From contig NC_134117.1 in assembly GCF_040939455.1 (NCBI RefSeq), forward strand, positions 59,914,501 to 59,978,500: a stretch of DNA of 64,000 bases. The letters are read 5' to 3'. Below the pieces are notes generated by a model that was given only the letters and a program-made list of their open reading frames with translations, did no database searches and was not told the DNA's origin. The position numbers were made by a program, and so were the translations under genes. The stretch comes from Microcebus murinus. Its lineage: Eukaryota > Chordata > Mammalia > Primates > Cheirogaleidae. Of this stretch, positions 46,411 through 58,233 are shown one piece after another (position 1 is the stretch's first letter; the number at the start of each line of letters is the position of its first letter).

Positions 46411-47139
46411 TCTCTTTAGCACCTTTTTATTTTTCAAGTAAGCGTGGGTTTTGTAAGTAAAGAGCTGACGTATCCGTTTCCTCGAACTCTGTAAATGAAA
46501 TGCCCGAAAGAAATAGGTATTCTCTTCAAACGGTGGCTGAAAACATGCACATTGGTAGCGCATATTTTACGCAAACCTCCCTCGCCTGGGTGAAATCAGT
46601 GTGCGTTTCACACTTACTGAGTATTTAGGGGACCACACTCACTGTTGAGCTCACCTCAAACTCAAGCTGTCTCTGTGGCCACGCTGCACTGACTCGACGG
46701 GCTGATCCAGCACGCGTGACCTGGTGACCGCCTCAGGGACGTCGTTTCCACGGTCACCCACCTCGACAAGTCAGAAGTGGTGTCTCAACTGGTGTCACCC
46801 CCGATCTTCTATCTTTCTCATCCCTGTGCCAACTGGAGTTTCAAGTGGGAAGGGTCCCCAGTGGTCACCCTCAAACCCCAGGATAGAGGAAGGGAGACTA
46901 GTGGGGCGGTCGCCGAGTGGCCCAGGACAGACCCCGGGTTCCAGCCACGGCCGGTCCATGCAGTTCCTGAGGCGGGTCAGGCCTCGTCCAGCCGCCTGGA
47001 GTGCAGCTCCCTCTGCCTGGGCCTCTTCGGATCCTCAGGACTTTGCTCGAATGCAGTCCCCCTCCCAAGGGGGCTGACTGCGGCCCCAGGATTTAAAATT
47101 GCAACCGGCCCCCCTCACATTCCTGAAGGCTCCCTCGCC
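46411..47139. other. unique sequence
   Basis: Moderate GC. Frames near 46.7-47.2 kb overlap in two phases and lack motifs. Confidence 0.3.
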
Positions 47140-47352
47140 CCATGTCTTTCCTCCACAGCCCTTATCTCGCCAGAACACACTATATCATTTACTAATTTCT
47201 TATGCTCATTGTTTCTTTCTCTCCCTGCTGGAACATGAGCTCTACAAAAGCAGGGAATTTTGTCTGTTTCTATCAGCCTTGCATCCCAAGTAAACAGAAC
47301 AGTTCTGGGCGCAAGAGATGCTTAATGAATATTTGTCGACTGAAAGAACAGG
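47140..47352 (+). mobile_element. L2 LINE 3' end
   Basis: TGGAACATGAGCTCTACAAA, AGCAGGGAATTTTGTCTGTT and GATGCTTAATGAATATTTGT are L2 end blocks. Confidence 0.75.
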
Positions 47353-48009
47353 GTGGCCCAGGCATGGGTGGTTTTGACGGGCTTCACCAGTGATTTCCAG
47401 CAGAGCAGGGTGGAGAAACACCGCCCTCTGGTCCCTGTTCACCTGCGCTGTGCATAGTTCTCGTGCTTTCCTTGATTTGATGTAAGCGGCCAAGCATCTT
47501 CTGGTTTATTCCTGCCTGTCAGGGACAGCACCCTGCCCACAGCCTTGGTAGAGCAAGGACATGGAGTTGGTTCTTGGGAGCTCATGATGGCTTCTTCCCT
47601 AAGTGCTCATATTCTAAGTGGACACATACCAAAAAAGGACAGCAATCTTGGTGATACAGAACAATTTTTAATGTCTATTCAATGTGGCAATGGAAGTGGA
47701 GGACGCTTTCTCTAATTAAATTTCCAGAACAGAGGTCTCCCTGGCTTCCTGCGGCTGCCAATAGCGTGTGATGCCTGTGGTGGCATTGGTCTTGTTCTGA
47801 ACCTTGGAGTCGCACCAGGGAGACGCAGAGTCATGGTATAGTTTGTCCTTTGCAAGACAGGACACTTCACAGTTGGCAAGCACACAGACTGTTTTTAAAA
47901 ATATCTTTTATTTAAAGAGTACCCTTTGTCGATCATTTTTTACCTGATTTTGTTACAGTCTTATAGATTTTTGATCTGCCTTTTGTTTGCCATATTCTTT
48001 TCTTTAGGT
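47353..48009. other. unique sequence
   Basis: No element, exon or promoter could be supported. Confidence 0.3.
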
Positions 48010-48440
48010 TTTTTTCTTTTTTAAATCAATAAACTACATTTTAGAGCTGTTGTAGGTTGATACTAAATTGAACAAATAGTAGGAAGAGTTCCTATATGTC
48101 TCTCCCAGCACATAATTTTTCCTATTGTTAACATCTTGCATTAATGTTGCATTTTTATTAAAATTGATGAACCAATATTGATACTTTATTGTTAACTAAA
48201 GTCCACAGTTGACATTAGAGTTCACTCTTTGTATTACAGTTTCTGTGGGTTTTGACAAATGCCTAATGGCATGCATCCACCATTACAGCATCATACAGAA
48301 CAGTTTCACTGCCCTAAAATTCCCTTGGGTCCCATCTATTCATTGCTCACTCTCTGCCCTGAGGTCCATGGCAACACTGATCTTTTTACTGTCTCTATAG
48401 TTTTGCTTTTCCACAATGTCATGTAGTTGGAATCATCTAG
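48010..48440 (-). mobile_element. L1M-type 3' UTR, antisense, left part
   Basis: GTTAACATCTTGCATTAATG, TCACTCTTTGTATTACAGTT and TCATGTAGTTGGAATCAT are antisense L1M 3' UTR. A DNA transposon relic follows. Confidence 0.8.
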
Positions 48441-48446
48441 TTGGAA

Positions 48447-48690
48447 CCAGGAGGGGGAAGGCAATGGGGAGCAGCTGTAAATACAGATGAAGCTTCCCTG
48501 GCTTGGCCCCTACTCCACTGGTTGCTCACCTCCTGCTGTCTGCACCCCTTCCTAAGTTTCATTCATGGAAGACAATTTTTCCACGGACCGGACTGGGGCA
48601 GTTGGGGTGGGGAGCATTGTGGGGCTCTGCCGTATGGTTCCTAACAGGCCATGGACTGGGACTGGCCCAGGGGTTGGGGGGGACCACAGA
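48447..48690 (+). mobile_element. hAT-like non-autonomous DNA transposon, rearranged
   Basis: GCAGCTGTAAATACAGATGA, GCTCACCTCCTGCTGTCTGC, GACAATTTTTCCACGGACCG, GGTTCCTAACAGGCCATGGA and a terminal GGGGTTGGGGGG belong to one known short mammalian DNA transposon whose ends read GGGGACC-type. Blocks that normally lie at opposite ends are close together, so the middle is deleted. Sits inside the L1. Confidence 0.6.
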
Positions 48691-48984
48691 AGTACATAAC
48701 CACTTCTGGTTGATTTATCTTACTAAGCAACATGCATTTAAGTTTCCTCCATGTTTTTTTGTGGTTTGATAGCTCATTTCTTTTTATAGCTGAATAATAT
48801 TCCATTGTAGGATTAACATAGTTTGTTTATTCATTCACCTTTGGAAGCACATCTTGATTGCTTCCAGTTTTTACAATTATGAACAAAGCGGCTATAAACA
48901 TTTGTGTATGGATTTTTGTGGGGGCACGTGTTCGACTCATTGGGGTGAACACCTGGAAGCACCATGCTGAATTGTATGGTAAGA
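48691..48984 (-). mobile_element. L1M-type LINE, antisense, middle part
   Basis: TAAGCAACATGCATTTAAGT, GAATAATATTCCATTGTAGG and GTGGGGGCACGTGTTCGACT continue the antisense L1. Confidence 0.85.
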
Positions 48985-48998
48985 GTAAGTTTAGCTTT

Positions 48999-49335
48999 TT
49001 TTTTTTTTTTTTTTTTTGCGACAGAGTCTCACTTTGTTGTCCAGGCTAGAGTGAGTGCCGTGGCGTCAGCCTAGCTCACAGCAACCTCAAACTCCTGGGC
49101 TTGAGTGATCCTTCTGCCTCAGCCTCCCGAGTAGCTGGGACTACAGGCATGCGCCACCATGCCCGGCTAATTTTTTATATATATATATCAGTTGGCCAAT
49201 TAATTTCTTTCTATTTATAGTAGAGACGGGGTCTCGCTCTTGCTCAGGCTGGTTTTGAACTCCTGACCTTGAGCAATCCGCCCGCCTCGGCCTCCCAAGA
49301 GCTAGGATTACAGGCGTGAGCCACAGCGCCCGGCC
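48999..49335 (-). mobile_element. Alu SINE, young subfamily copy E
   Basis: Antisense with CCCAAGAGCTAGGATTACAG, TTTTGAACTCC, ATATCAGTTGGCC and TTGTTGTCCAGG. Perfect 14-bp target duplication GTAAGTTTAGCTTT at 48985-48998 and 49336-49349. Confidence 0.97.
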
Positions 49336-49349
49336 GTAAGTTTAGCTTT

Positions 49350-49919
<570 letters not shown>

Positions 49920-49921
49920 TG

Positions 49922-50168
49922 CAATTTTTTTTTAATATAATAGATTTGAAATATTTACACACTACACAATTCACCATTTTAAAGTGTAAAATTCAATGAT
50001 ATTTAGTATATCCAGAGTTGTGCAGATGTGAACAAAATTAATTTTAGAACATTATCATCACCCCAAGAAGAAACCCATGGCTATTAGCGGTCACTGCCCA
50101 TATCCTCTGACATCTACAGTCCAAGGCAACCATTATTCTACTTTCTGTTTCTATAGATTTGTATATTC
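49922..50168 (-). mobile_element. L1MB-like LINE, antisense, 3' UTR start
   Basis: Begins with a T run, then CACAATTCACCATTTTAAAG, ATTATCATCACCCCAAGAAG and CTACTTTCTGTTTCTATAGA. This is the true 3' end of a 3-kb antisense L1 running to about 53.0 kb with Alus inside. Confidence 0.88.
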
Positions 50169-50473
50169 TTTTTTTTTTTTTTTTTTTTTTTTTGAGACAG
50201 AGTCTCACTCTGTCTCCCCAGCTAGAGTACAGTGACGTGATCATAGCTCACAGCAACCTCAAACTCCTGGGCTCAAGCAATCCTCCTGCCTCAGCTTCCC
50301 GAGTAACTGGGACTATAGGTGTGCACCACCATGCCTGGCTCATTTTTTCTGTTTTTAATAGAGATGGCATCTTGCTTTTGCTCAGGCTGGTCTGGAACTC
50401 CTGACTTCAAGCAATGCTCCTACCTCAACCTCTCAGAGTGCTAGGATTATAAGCATGAGCCACCATGCCCAGG
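50169..50473 (-). mobile_element. Alu SINE, older copy in L1
   Basis: Antisense Alu with ACAGTGACGTGATCATAGCT, an older right-arm form. Confidence 0.92.
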
Positions 50474-50485
50474 CTGTCTACTCTT

Positions 50486-50815
50486 TTTTTTTTTTTTTTT
50501 GAGACAGAGTCTCGCTTTGTTGCCCAGGCTAGAGTGAGTGCCGTGGCATCAGCCTAGCTCACAGCAACCTCAAACTCCTGGGCTCGAGTGATCCTTCTGC
50601 CTCAGCCTCCCGAGTAGCTGGGACTACAGGCATGCGCCACCATGCCCGGCTAATTTTATATATATATATCAGTTGGCCAATTAATTTCTTTCTATTTATA
50701 GTAGAGACGGGGTCTCGCTCTTGCTCAGGCTGGTTTTGAACTCCTGACCTTGAGCAATCCGCCCGCCTCGGCCTCCCAAGAGCTAGGATTACAGGCGTGA
50801 GCCACAGCGCCCGCC
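50486..50815 (-). mobile_element. Alu SINE, young subfamily copy F
   Basis: Antisense; CCCAAGAGCTAGG, TTTTGAACTCC, ATATCAGTTGGCC. Target duplication CTGTCTACTCTT at 50474-50485 and 50816-50827. It lies one duplication length from the older Alu. Confidence 0.97.
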
Positions 50816-50827
50816 CTGTCTACTCTT

Positions 50828-51427
50828 GACATTACGTATAAATGGAATAATATAATATGTGAGATTTGGGACTAACTTCTTTCATTTAGCATAATTTTTC
50901 AAAGCTTATCCACATGCCAGCTTTCATCAGTACCTTATTCCTTTAAATGGCTGAATAATATTCCATTGTATGGGATATTTTGTTTATCTGTTCATCAGTT
51001 GATGGACATTTGAATTGTTTTCACTTTTTAGCTATTATGAATAATGTTACTATAGATTTTTCTGTACAATTTTTTGAGGACATATCTTTGTGGTAACATT
51101 TTGTTTCACATTTTGAGGGGCCGCCAAACTGGTTTTCAAAATGGCTGCAGATTTTTATCTAACCACCAGCAAGGTATGAAGGTTCCAGAATTTCTCCACA
51201 TTCTCATCCATACTTGTTATCATCTATCTTTTTGATTAAGGTCATCTTAGTAGGAGCAGTGGGTGTGAAGTATATCTCATTGTACTTTGGGTTTGCATTT
51301 TCCTGATGATTCATGATGCTGAGCATCTTTTCATGTGCTTATTCACTATTTGTAAGACTTCTTTGGAGAAATGTCTACTCGGATCCTTGCCCATTTTAAA
51401 ATTGAGTTGTTTTTCTTCTTATTGAGT
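50828..51427 (-). mobile_element. L1MB-like LINE, antisense, second segment
   Basis: ATAAATGGAATAATATAATA, ATTCCATTGTATGGGATATT, GTAGGAGCAGTGGGTGTGAA and CTTTGGAGAAATGTCTACTC keep antisense order. Confidence 0.9.
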
Positions 51428-51437
51428 TGTAAGAGTT

Positions 51438-51777
51438 TGTTTATTTATTTATTTGAGACAGAGTCTCACTCTGTTGCCCAGGCTAGAGTACCGTGGTGTC
51501 AGCCTAGGTCACAGCAACCTCAAACTCCTGGGCTCAAGCGATCCTCCTGCCTCAGCCTCCTGAGTAGCTGGGACTATAGGCATGCGCCACCATGCTCAGA
51601 TAAATTTTTTTCTGTATATTTTTTAGTTGTCCAGCTAATTTTCTATATATTTTTTTTTTAGTAGAGACGGGATCTCACTCTTGCTCGGGCTGGTCTCAAA
51701 CTCCTGAGCTCAAATGAGCCACCCGCCTCGACCTCCCAGAGTTCTAGGATTACAGGCGTGAGCCACCTTGCCCGGCC
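51438..51777 (-). mobile_element. Alu SINE in L1
   Basis: Antisense Alu with target duplication TGTAAGAGTT at 51428-51437 and 51778-51787. The tail holds (TTTA)n. Confidence 0.95.
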
Positions 51778-51787
51778 TGTAAGAGTT

Positions 51788-51884
51788 CTTTATATATTCT
51801 GGATACTAGACTCTTGAGGAATATCTAATTAGCAAACATTTTCTCCCATTCTGTGAGTTGTCTTATTACTTTCTTTTCTTTCTT
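51788..51884 (-). mobile_element. L1 segment between Alus
   Basis: CTTTATATATTCTGGATACT and TTTTCTCCCATTCTGTGAGT are antisense ORF2. Confidence 0.9.
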
Positions 51885-52172
51885 TTTTTCCAGAAACACA
51901 GTCTCACTGTGTCACCCATGCTTGAGTGCAGTGCAGCTCACTGTAATCGCGAATTCCTGGGCTCAAGGGATCTTCCTGCCTTAGCCTATTGAGTAGCTGA
52001 GACTATATGCGCATGCCACCATGCCTGGCTATTTTTTCTTTCTTTCTTTTTTTTTTGGAAACAGGGTCTCACTATGTTGCCCAGGGCTAGTCACAAACTT
52101 CTGGCCTCAAATGAGTCTCCTGCCTCAGCCTCCCAAAGTTAGGATTACAGGTGTGAGTCACTGTGCTTGTCC
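51885..52172 (-). mobile_element. Alu SINE, old copy in L1
   Basis: Antisense; AGTCTCACTGTGTCACCCAT to GAGTCACTGTGCTTGTCC. Strongly diverged, with a (TTTC)n run in the linker. Confidence 0.85.
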
Positions 52173-52503
52173 TCACTTTCTTGATAGTGTTCTTTAAATC
52201 ACCAAAGTTTTTAATTTTGAAGAAGTCTAATTTATCAATTTTCTTTTTGTTGATTATGCTTTTGGTATATATCTAAGAAACCCTTGCTTAATCCAAGGTC
52301 ATGTTAGATTTACATCTATGTTTTCTTCTAAGAGTTTTATAGTTTTAGTTTTTTTCTATTCATTTTCTCTTTTTTTCTATCTTTCTTATTTTAATGTCCT
52401 TTCACTCAAAACAGATTCTGACAAATAGTTTTAGTTCTTACATTTAGGTCTTTGATCCATTTTGAGTCAATTTTTTGCATATGGTACAGATGAGGAAGGG
52501 GTC
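52173..52503 (-). mobile_element. L1MB-like LINE, antisense, third segment
   Basis: CACCAAAGTTTTTAATTTTG, AAACCCTTGCTTAATCCAAG and GTCTTTGATCCATTTTGAGT are antisense ORF2. Confidence 0.9.
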
Positions 52504-52518
52504 CAACTTCATTCTTTT

Positions 52519-52948
52519 TTCTTTTTTTTTTTTTTCAGAGTCAAGGTCTTGTTCTGTCACCCAGGCTGGAGTGCAATGGCATGATCTTAGCTTACTGCAG
52601 CTGCTAACTCCTGGGCTCAAGTGAGCTTCCCACCTCAGCCTCCCTAATAGCTGAGACTACAGGCATGTGCTACCATACCGTGATAATTTTTTCTATTTCT
52701 AGTAGAGATGGGTGTCACTCTTGCTCAGGCTGGTCTCAAATTCCTGACCTCAAGCAATCCTCCCCCATTGGCCTCCCAGAGTGCTGGGATTCTAGGTGTG
52801 AGCACCTGGCCTAATTTTTTATTTTTTGCAGAGATGAGGTCTTGCTATGTTGCCCAGGCTGGTCTCAAACTCCTGGGCTTGAGTAATCCTCCTGCGTTGG
52901 CTTCCCAGAGTGCTGGGATTATAGGAGTGAGCCATCGTGCTTGACCTT
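52519..52948 (-). mobile_element. Alu SINE with three monomers
   Basis: An ordinary antisense dimer at 52519-52812 is followed by an extra monomer at 52813-52948, and one target duplication (AACTTCATTCTTTT) brackets the whole unit at about 52505-52518 and 52949-52962. It seems to have inserted as a trimer, or gained an arm later. Confidence 0.8.
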
Positions 52949-52962
52949 AACTTCATTCTTTT

Positions 52963-53010
52963 ACATGTGGATATCCAGTTATCCCAGCACTATTTGTTGA
53001 AGTGACAGCA
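52963..53010 (-). mobile_element. L1MB-like LINE, antisense, last segment
   Basis: ATGTGGATATCCAGTTATCC and CAGCACTATTTGTTGAAG are antisense ORF2. The recognisable L1 stops here. Confidence 0.85.
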
Positions 53011-53552
<542 letters not shown>

Positions 53553-53708
53553 CATTTACTCTGGTTTTTAAAAGTTAATATTCAGTAGACTTTTAAGTTC
53601 AGTTGAAAACCCTATTCTATTTACAAGTCTAGATAATTTTAGCAATTACTTTTAAGGAGTTTTAAAATAATAATTTGGTCTCATTTACACATTCAGCTAA
53701 ATGCCTTT

Positions 53709-54042
53709 TTTTTTTTTTTTTTTTTTGAGACAGAGTCTCGCTTTGTTGTCCAGGCTAGAGTGAGTGCTGTGGCGTCAGCCTAGCTCACAGCAACCTCAAA
53801 CTCCTGGGCTTGAGTGATCCTTCTGCCTCAGCCTCCCGAGTAGCTGGGACTACAGGCATGCGCCACCATGCCCGGCTAATTTTTTATATATATATCAGTT
53901 GGCCAATTAATTTCTTTCTATTTATAGTAGAAACGGGGTCTCGCTCTTGCTCAGGCTGGTTTTGAACTCCTGACCTTGAGCAATCCGCCCGCCTCGGCCT
54001 CCCAAGAGCTAGGATTACAGGCGTGAGCCACAGCGCCCGGCC
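53709..54042 (-). mobile_element. Alu SINE, young subfamily copy G
   Basis: Antisense, nearly identical to copy E: by eye about four substitutions and one AT-repeat length change. Perfect 14-bp target duplication AGCTAAATGCCTTT at 53695-53708 and 54043-54056. Confidence 0.97.
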
Positions 54043-54056
54043 AGCTAAATGCCTTT

Positions 54057-54494
54057 AACCATTTAAAACTGCATTTATAAATGGAACAGATTCTATTTCC
54101 TTTTTAAAAGTATGTACTTTAATTGTCTAACTGACAAACCCTCCCAAGTACCTAAGTGTAATAATTTTTATAAATCTAATAAATTAAACATATAGATATG
54201 GTGAACCTAATTTGCATTAAATATTTCACTACTGTACATAAGCTTAGTAAGATTTTTACTTAAAAACCACAAATCTAAATGAATTGCTTGATTACACGTT
54301 TTTGATGCAAACACAAAATTTTAGGAAAGTTAAAAAGATAGTACGAGGAATTTTTTTATCTGAACCATTTGAGAGTAAGTTGCCAACCTAATGTTCCATC
54401 AACTCTGAATATTTGCTACAAACAAAGACATTCTCCTATGTAACCACAACACACCATTAAAACCAGGAGATTTACACTGATATGTTACCACCAT
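54057..54494. other. AT-rich sequence
   Basis: No recognisable element. Confidence 0.3.
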
Positions 54495-55110
54495 TAGATC
54501 CTCATACCCCACTCAAATATTGCCAGTAGCTCCAACAACGTCCTTTACAGCAGACAGATCCAGTTCAGAATCAGGTGTTGCATTTCGTTGTCGTCTCTTC
54601 ATTGCTCGTCAGCCTGGAATTGTTCCTCAGCCTCATGGCCTTGTTATTTTTGAAGGTTACAGGCCAATTATTTTGCAGAATATCCCTCGGTGTGGGTATG
54701 TCTGGTCCTCATGATTGCATTCAGGTTATGCATGTTGGGCAGCAAAGTGACAGACACGATGCTGTGTCTTAGTGCCTCTTCTCACCTGGTGTGCGACATC
54801 AGCTTTTCCCCCTTATTCATGATGTTCACTTAGGTCACTTGATGAAGGTGGCGCCAGCCAGTCCTCTCCACTGTAAACTTAACTTTTTATTCTCTTTGTA
54901 ACTAATCAGTATTCTGTAAAGATATATTTTGAATCTATGTAAATACCCTACTTTTTGTAAAAGTTCCGACAAAACTTTCCATTAATTTACTCATTTAGCT
55001 ATGTCTGTATGATTCCTATGTTATTAAATGGGTTATAATCCACTACTATCATCCTTTCTTTTGAATCTCATATTGTCTCTAATCAAGCTGACATGTTTCT
55101 CTTGACATGC
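54495..55110 (-). mobile_element. L1ME-type 3' UTR, antisense
   Basis: TCAGGTGTTGCATTTCGTTG, TTACAGGCCAATTATTTTGC, CACTTGATGAAGGTGGCGCC and CCTACTTTTTGTAAAAGTTC are antisense L1ME 3' UTR. Related to 25.4-26.3 kb but a separate copy. Confidence 0.8.
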
Positions 55111-55529
55111 CCCCTATGATCTTGTCTTTTTGTTTTTTTTTTTTTTTTGAGCACACTTTTGCTTTCTAGAACAATAAGAAGTTTCAGGTTTGTATTGCAC
55201 TTTGCCTGCGTGACCCCCAGAATCATTCATTCCTCCAAGGAGCTGTGGGAAATAGTGGTTAGAAGCCAAGACCCGAGCTTTAGGGTGCTCACTGCTGTTG
55301 TGGTGATGCTGTTCCTGCATCCTCCCGGTGAAGAGAATCACAGAGAGCCTGGCTTACCACGTTTTACTTATTTCATCAAAACTCGTTATGTCATGAGCCT
55401 CCCACCTGGGCCACCACCCTCTTCGTCCTGCCTGGGCTCTGACACCTACCCTGCGCCACCCTCGCATGCACCCCCTCTTCATCCTGCCCGAGATCCGACA
55501 CTCTGCTCCTCACCCTCTTTCTGCAGACT
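55111..55529. other. unique sequence
   Basis: Includes a T-rich run at 55132-55149 with no SINE attached. A 148-codon plus-strand frame (55147-55593) runs into the Tigger element and is not credible as a gene. Confidence 0.3.
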
Positions 55530-56514
55530 CAGCCAGTTCTCACTACTCACAGCAGTTGTGTGGATCAAGTCACCAGGAGCACTGCAGTGGTGAATGTTGA
55601 CCCACCGCGCCTCGGGGAGACACAAGGCTCGGTTCCTGCCAGCCTCTGGTCGCAACATTTTTTTTTTTTTTTTTTGAGACAGAGTCTCACTTTGTTGCCC
55701 AGGTTAGAGTGAGTGCCGTGGCGTCAGCCTAGCTCACAGCAACCTCAAACTCCTGGCTCAAGCAATCCTCCTGCCTCAGCCTCCCAAGTAGCTGGGACTA
55801 CAGGCATGCGCCACCATGCCCGGCTAATTTTTTCTCTATATATTAGTTGGCCAATTAATTTCTTTCTATTTATAGTAAAGACGGGGTCTCGCTCTTGCTC
55901 AGGCTGGTTTCGAACTCCTGACCTCGAGCAATCCGCCCGCCTCGGCCTCCCAGAGAGCTAGGATTACAGGCGTGAGCCACCGCGCCCGGCTTACACAACA
56001 TTTTTTGTCAACTGATTAATACATAACCTTATTTGATGTGTATTTCTGTTTAGGGGCACCTTATGAATAAATATTGTTGGTTCCTTAACATTAAATTAAG
56101 ACCACAGCGCTGTAACTCGTGCCTGCACGAAGCTCATCCGGCACTCGTGTTTTCTCCAGAAGGCGGGTCACACAGTCTCCTTGTGCTTAGGAGCACCGGG
56201 TGGCACTTCAGCACTGCGCTTGGGGGCCATTTGGAACAGCAAAATCAACCAAAAAAGGGGACAAAAGTGTGAAAAACATGGCACTAAATTGACCATGAAA
56301 AGGGCATTTCCTCACAAAACGAGAGCCGAAACAGGAAGTCAGAGCATTGCCTCGTTCGGCCTTGACCGCAAGTGTGCCTGTCAGCTGACTCAAATGCTTC
56401 GCTGCCGCGTGGGTGACATCTGCAAAAGTGTCGTGTTGATTTGGGGGTTACAGGTAAATTTTAATGAGAGGCAAATGCCCAAATGTGGAATCCACAAATA
56501 ATGAGGATCAACTG
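55530..56514 (-). mobile_element. Tigger1-like (pogo) DNA transposon, internally deleted
   Basis: Minus-strand Tigger1-type element. The right terminus reads CAGTTGATCCTCATTATTTG from 56514 leftward and is followed by TA at 56515-56516, as expected for a TA target. The left terminus CAGCCAGTTCTC starts at 55530. The 5' UTR and the start of the transposase frame (ATG at 56230-56228) are present, but the frame stops after 20 codons and the bulk of the gene is missing. An Alu splits it at 55665-55990. Confidence 0.75.
55665..55990 (-). mobile_element. Alu SINE, intermediate type
   Basis: Antisense Alu inside the Tigger. Its 5' block reads (sense) AGCTCTCTGGGAGG, one step from the young form. 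CAACATTTTT occurs on both flanks. Confidence 0.94.
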
Positions 56515-56516
56515 TA

Positions 56517-56734
56517 TCCACTTCGCTCTGCCTCATCTAATGGCTTTAGGACGAAGGGAAGGAAAGAGAAAGAGAAAGAGCTTGATGACACATTGAAAAT
56601 GGAAGTCACAAGGCGGAACTGTTATACCAACAGGCCAGATTCTTTTAAGCATTTTAAGTACCTAAAATACTAAATATGTATGAACATATTTATACAAAAA
56701 CTATTACTGCTATGAATATTCTTCTTTTAAACAT
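56517..56734. other. unique sequence
   Basis: Short GAAA-rich run at 56560-56580. Nothing else recognised. Confidence 0.3.
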
Positions 56735-56752
56735 TTCCACACTTAATTATAA

Positions 56753-57093
56753 TTTTTTTTTTTTTTTTTTTTTTTTTTTGAGACAGAGTCTCGCTTTGTT
56801 GTCCAGGCTAGAGTGAGTGCCGTGGCGTCAGCCTAGCTCACAGCAACCTCAAACTCCTGGGCTTGAGTGATCCTTCTGCCTCAGCCTCCCGAGTAGCTGG
56901 GACTACAGGCATGCGCCACCATGCCTGGCTAATTTTTTCTATATATTAATTGGCCAATTAATTTCTTTCTATTTATAGTAGAGACGGGGTCTCACTCTTG
57001 CTCAGGCTGGTTTTGAACTCCTGACCTTGAGCAATCCGCCCGCCTCGGCCTCCCAAGAGCTAGGATTACAGGCGTGAGCCACAGCGCCCGGCC
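56753..57093 (-). mobile_element. Alu SINE, young subfamily copy H, nested
   Basis: Antisense; CCCAAGAGCTAGG, TTTTGAACTCC, TTGTTGTCCAGG. It ends directly against the T run of an older Alu, so it inserted into that tail. Its target duplication is lost in T runs. Confidence 0.93.
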
Positions 57094-57389
57094 TTTTTTT
57101 TTTTTTTTTGAGACAGCCTCTCACTCTGTTGCCCTAAGTAGAGTGCTGCGGCATCAGCCTAGCTCACAGCAACCTCAAATTCCTGGGCTCCAGCGATCCT
57201 CCTGCCTCAGCCTCTGGAGCAGCTGGGACTACAGGCATGCACCACCACTCCTGGCTCATTTTTCTATTTTTAGTAGAGACAAGATCTCGTTTTTTGCTCA
57301 GGCTTGTCTCGAACTCCTGAGGCCAAGGGATCCTCCCTCCTGGGCCTCCCAGAGTGCTAGGATTACAGATGTGAGCCATTTCGCCCAGC
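57094..57389 (-). mobile_element. Alu SINE, older host copy
   Basis: Antisense, diverged. TTCCACACTTAATTATAA (56735-56752) and TTCCGCACTTGATTCTAA (57390-57407) are its target duplication, now 3 differences in 18 and separated by the nested young Alu. Confidence 0.9.
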
Positions 57390-57407
57390 TTCCGCACTTG
57401 ATTCTAA

Positions 57408-58197
57408 ATTGTACCAGGTTTGAAAGAAAGATACCCACTAAGGGAATTATCATATTATCTCATACAATTTTTGGAGTTACCTTCTCATAGAGTTTTCGAG
57501 GTTTTGCCGCATTGACTTACAGGGGTTGAGGCGGCTGCCAAACTACCAGAGAAGCGCGCCCGCTGCTGGGTTCTTGCTGGTGACCTTGACGGGCTGAGGG
57601 AGGTCACCACCGCCCATGTGCAGGAGCCAGGAGGCAGCCAGGAGCTGTGCAGTCTCCTCCCGCCCTGTGTTCTGGGCCTACCTTCTGCTTCGTTTGAAAT
57701 TGGCTGTGGTGGGTGTGTTTACACCACAGAAATCTGCAAATGCTACAAGTCAGGACTTTTTGTTTTGAAGAACTGGTTGTTAAACTGTAACCAGCACACC
57801 ACCGCCATGCACTCTATTTATAGTTGCTGTACCAATGACTTCATAACCCAAAAAGGGAACGTTCGCCCAGCCAGACACCCTTCTAACCTCTGCTCACGAG
57901 TCCTCAACCCTTGTATCGCTTGTTTGGATACTGCATTTCTTTGGCTCTTAAGATATGTAACCCCAACTCTAGAGGCTTAAATGTAATGGATTCCAGCATT
58001 CTTCCTACGACCACACAACTCTTACAGCCATGGAAATAAAATCCGAGTCTAGGTCCTCTCTCTTGGCTTTGTTCAGTTCAATCATGACCTCGAGGTCATT
58101 TTATGTCCCACAACCCCCCTGCCAACAACCTCCAACCTAGTACACGTCCCCCAGTAGCCCCCAGCCCCAGATCCCTATGCTATAAACTTTCATCACG
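57408..58197. other. unclassified sequence
   Basis: No family recognised. The 120-codon frame at 57618-57980 has several Cys but no recognisable domain. Confidence 0.3.
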
Positions 58198-58228
<31 letters not shown>

Positions 58229-58233
58229 TTTTT
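58198..58233. repeat. (CT)n followed by T run
   Basis: About eleven CT units and then about 13 T. Confidence 0.95.

Noticed and set aside
55131..55149. T run taken as an Alu start
   Set aside because: No Alu sequence follows; what comes next is unique DNA.
57618..57980. Cys-containing 120-codon frame as a possible small protein
   Set aside because: Cysteines are irregularly spaced, no signal peptide or domain, and no promoter or conservation evidence.
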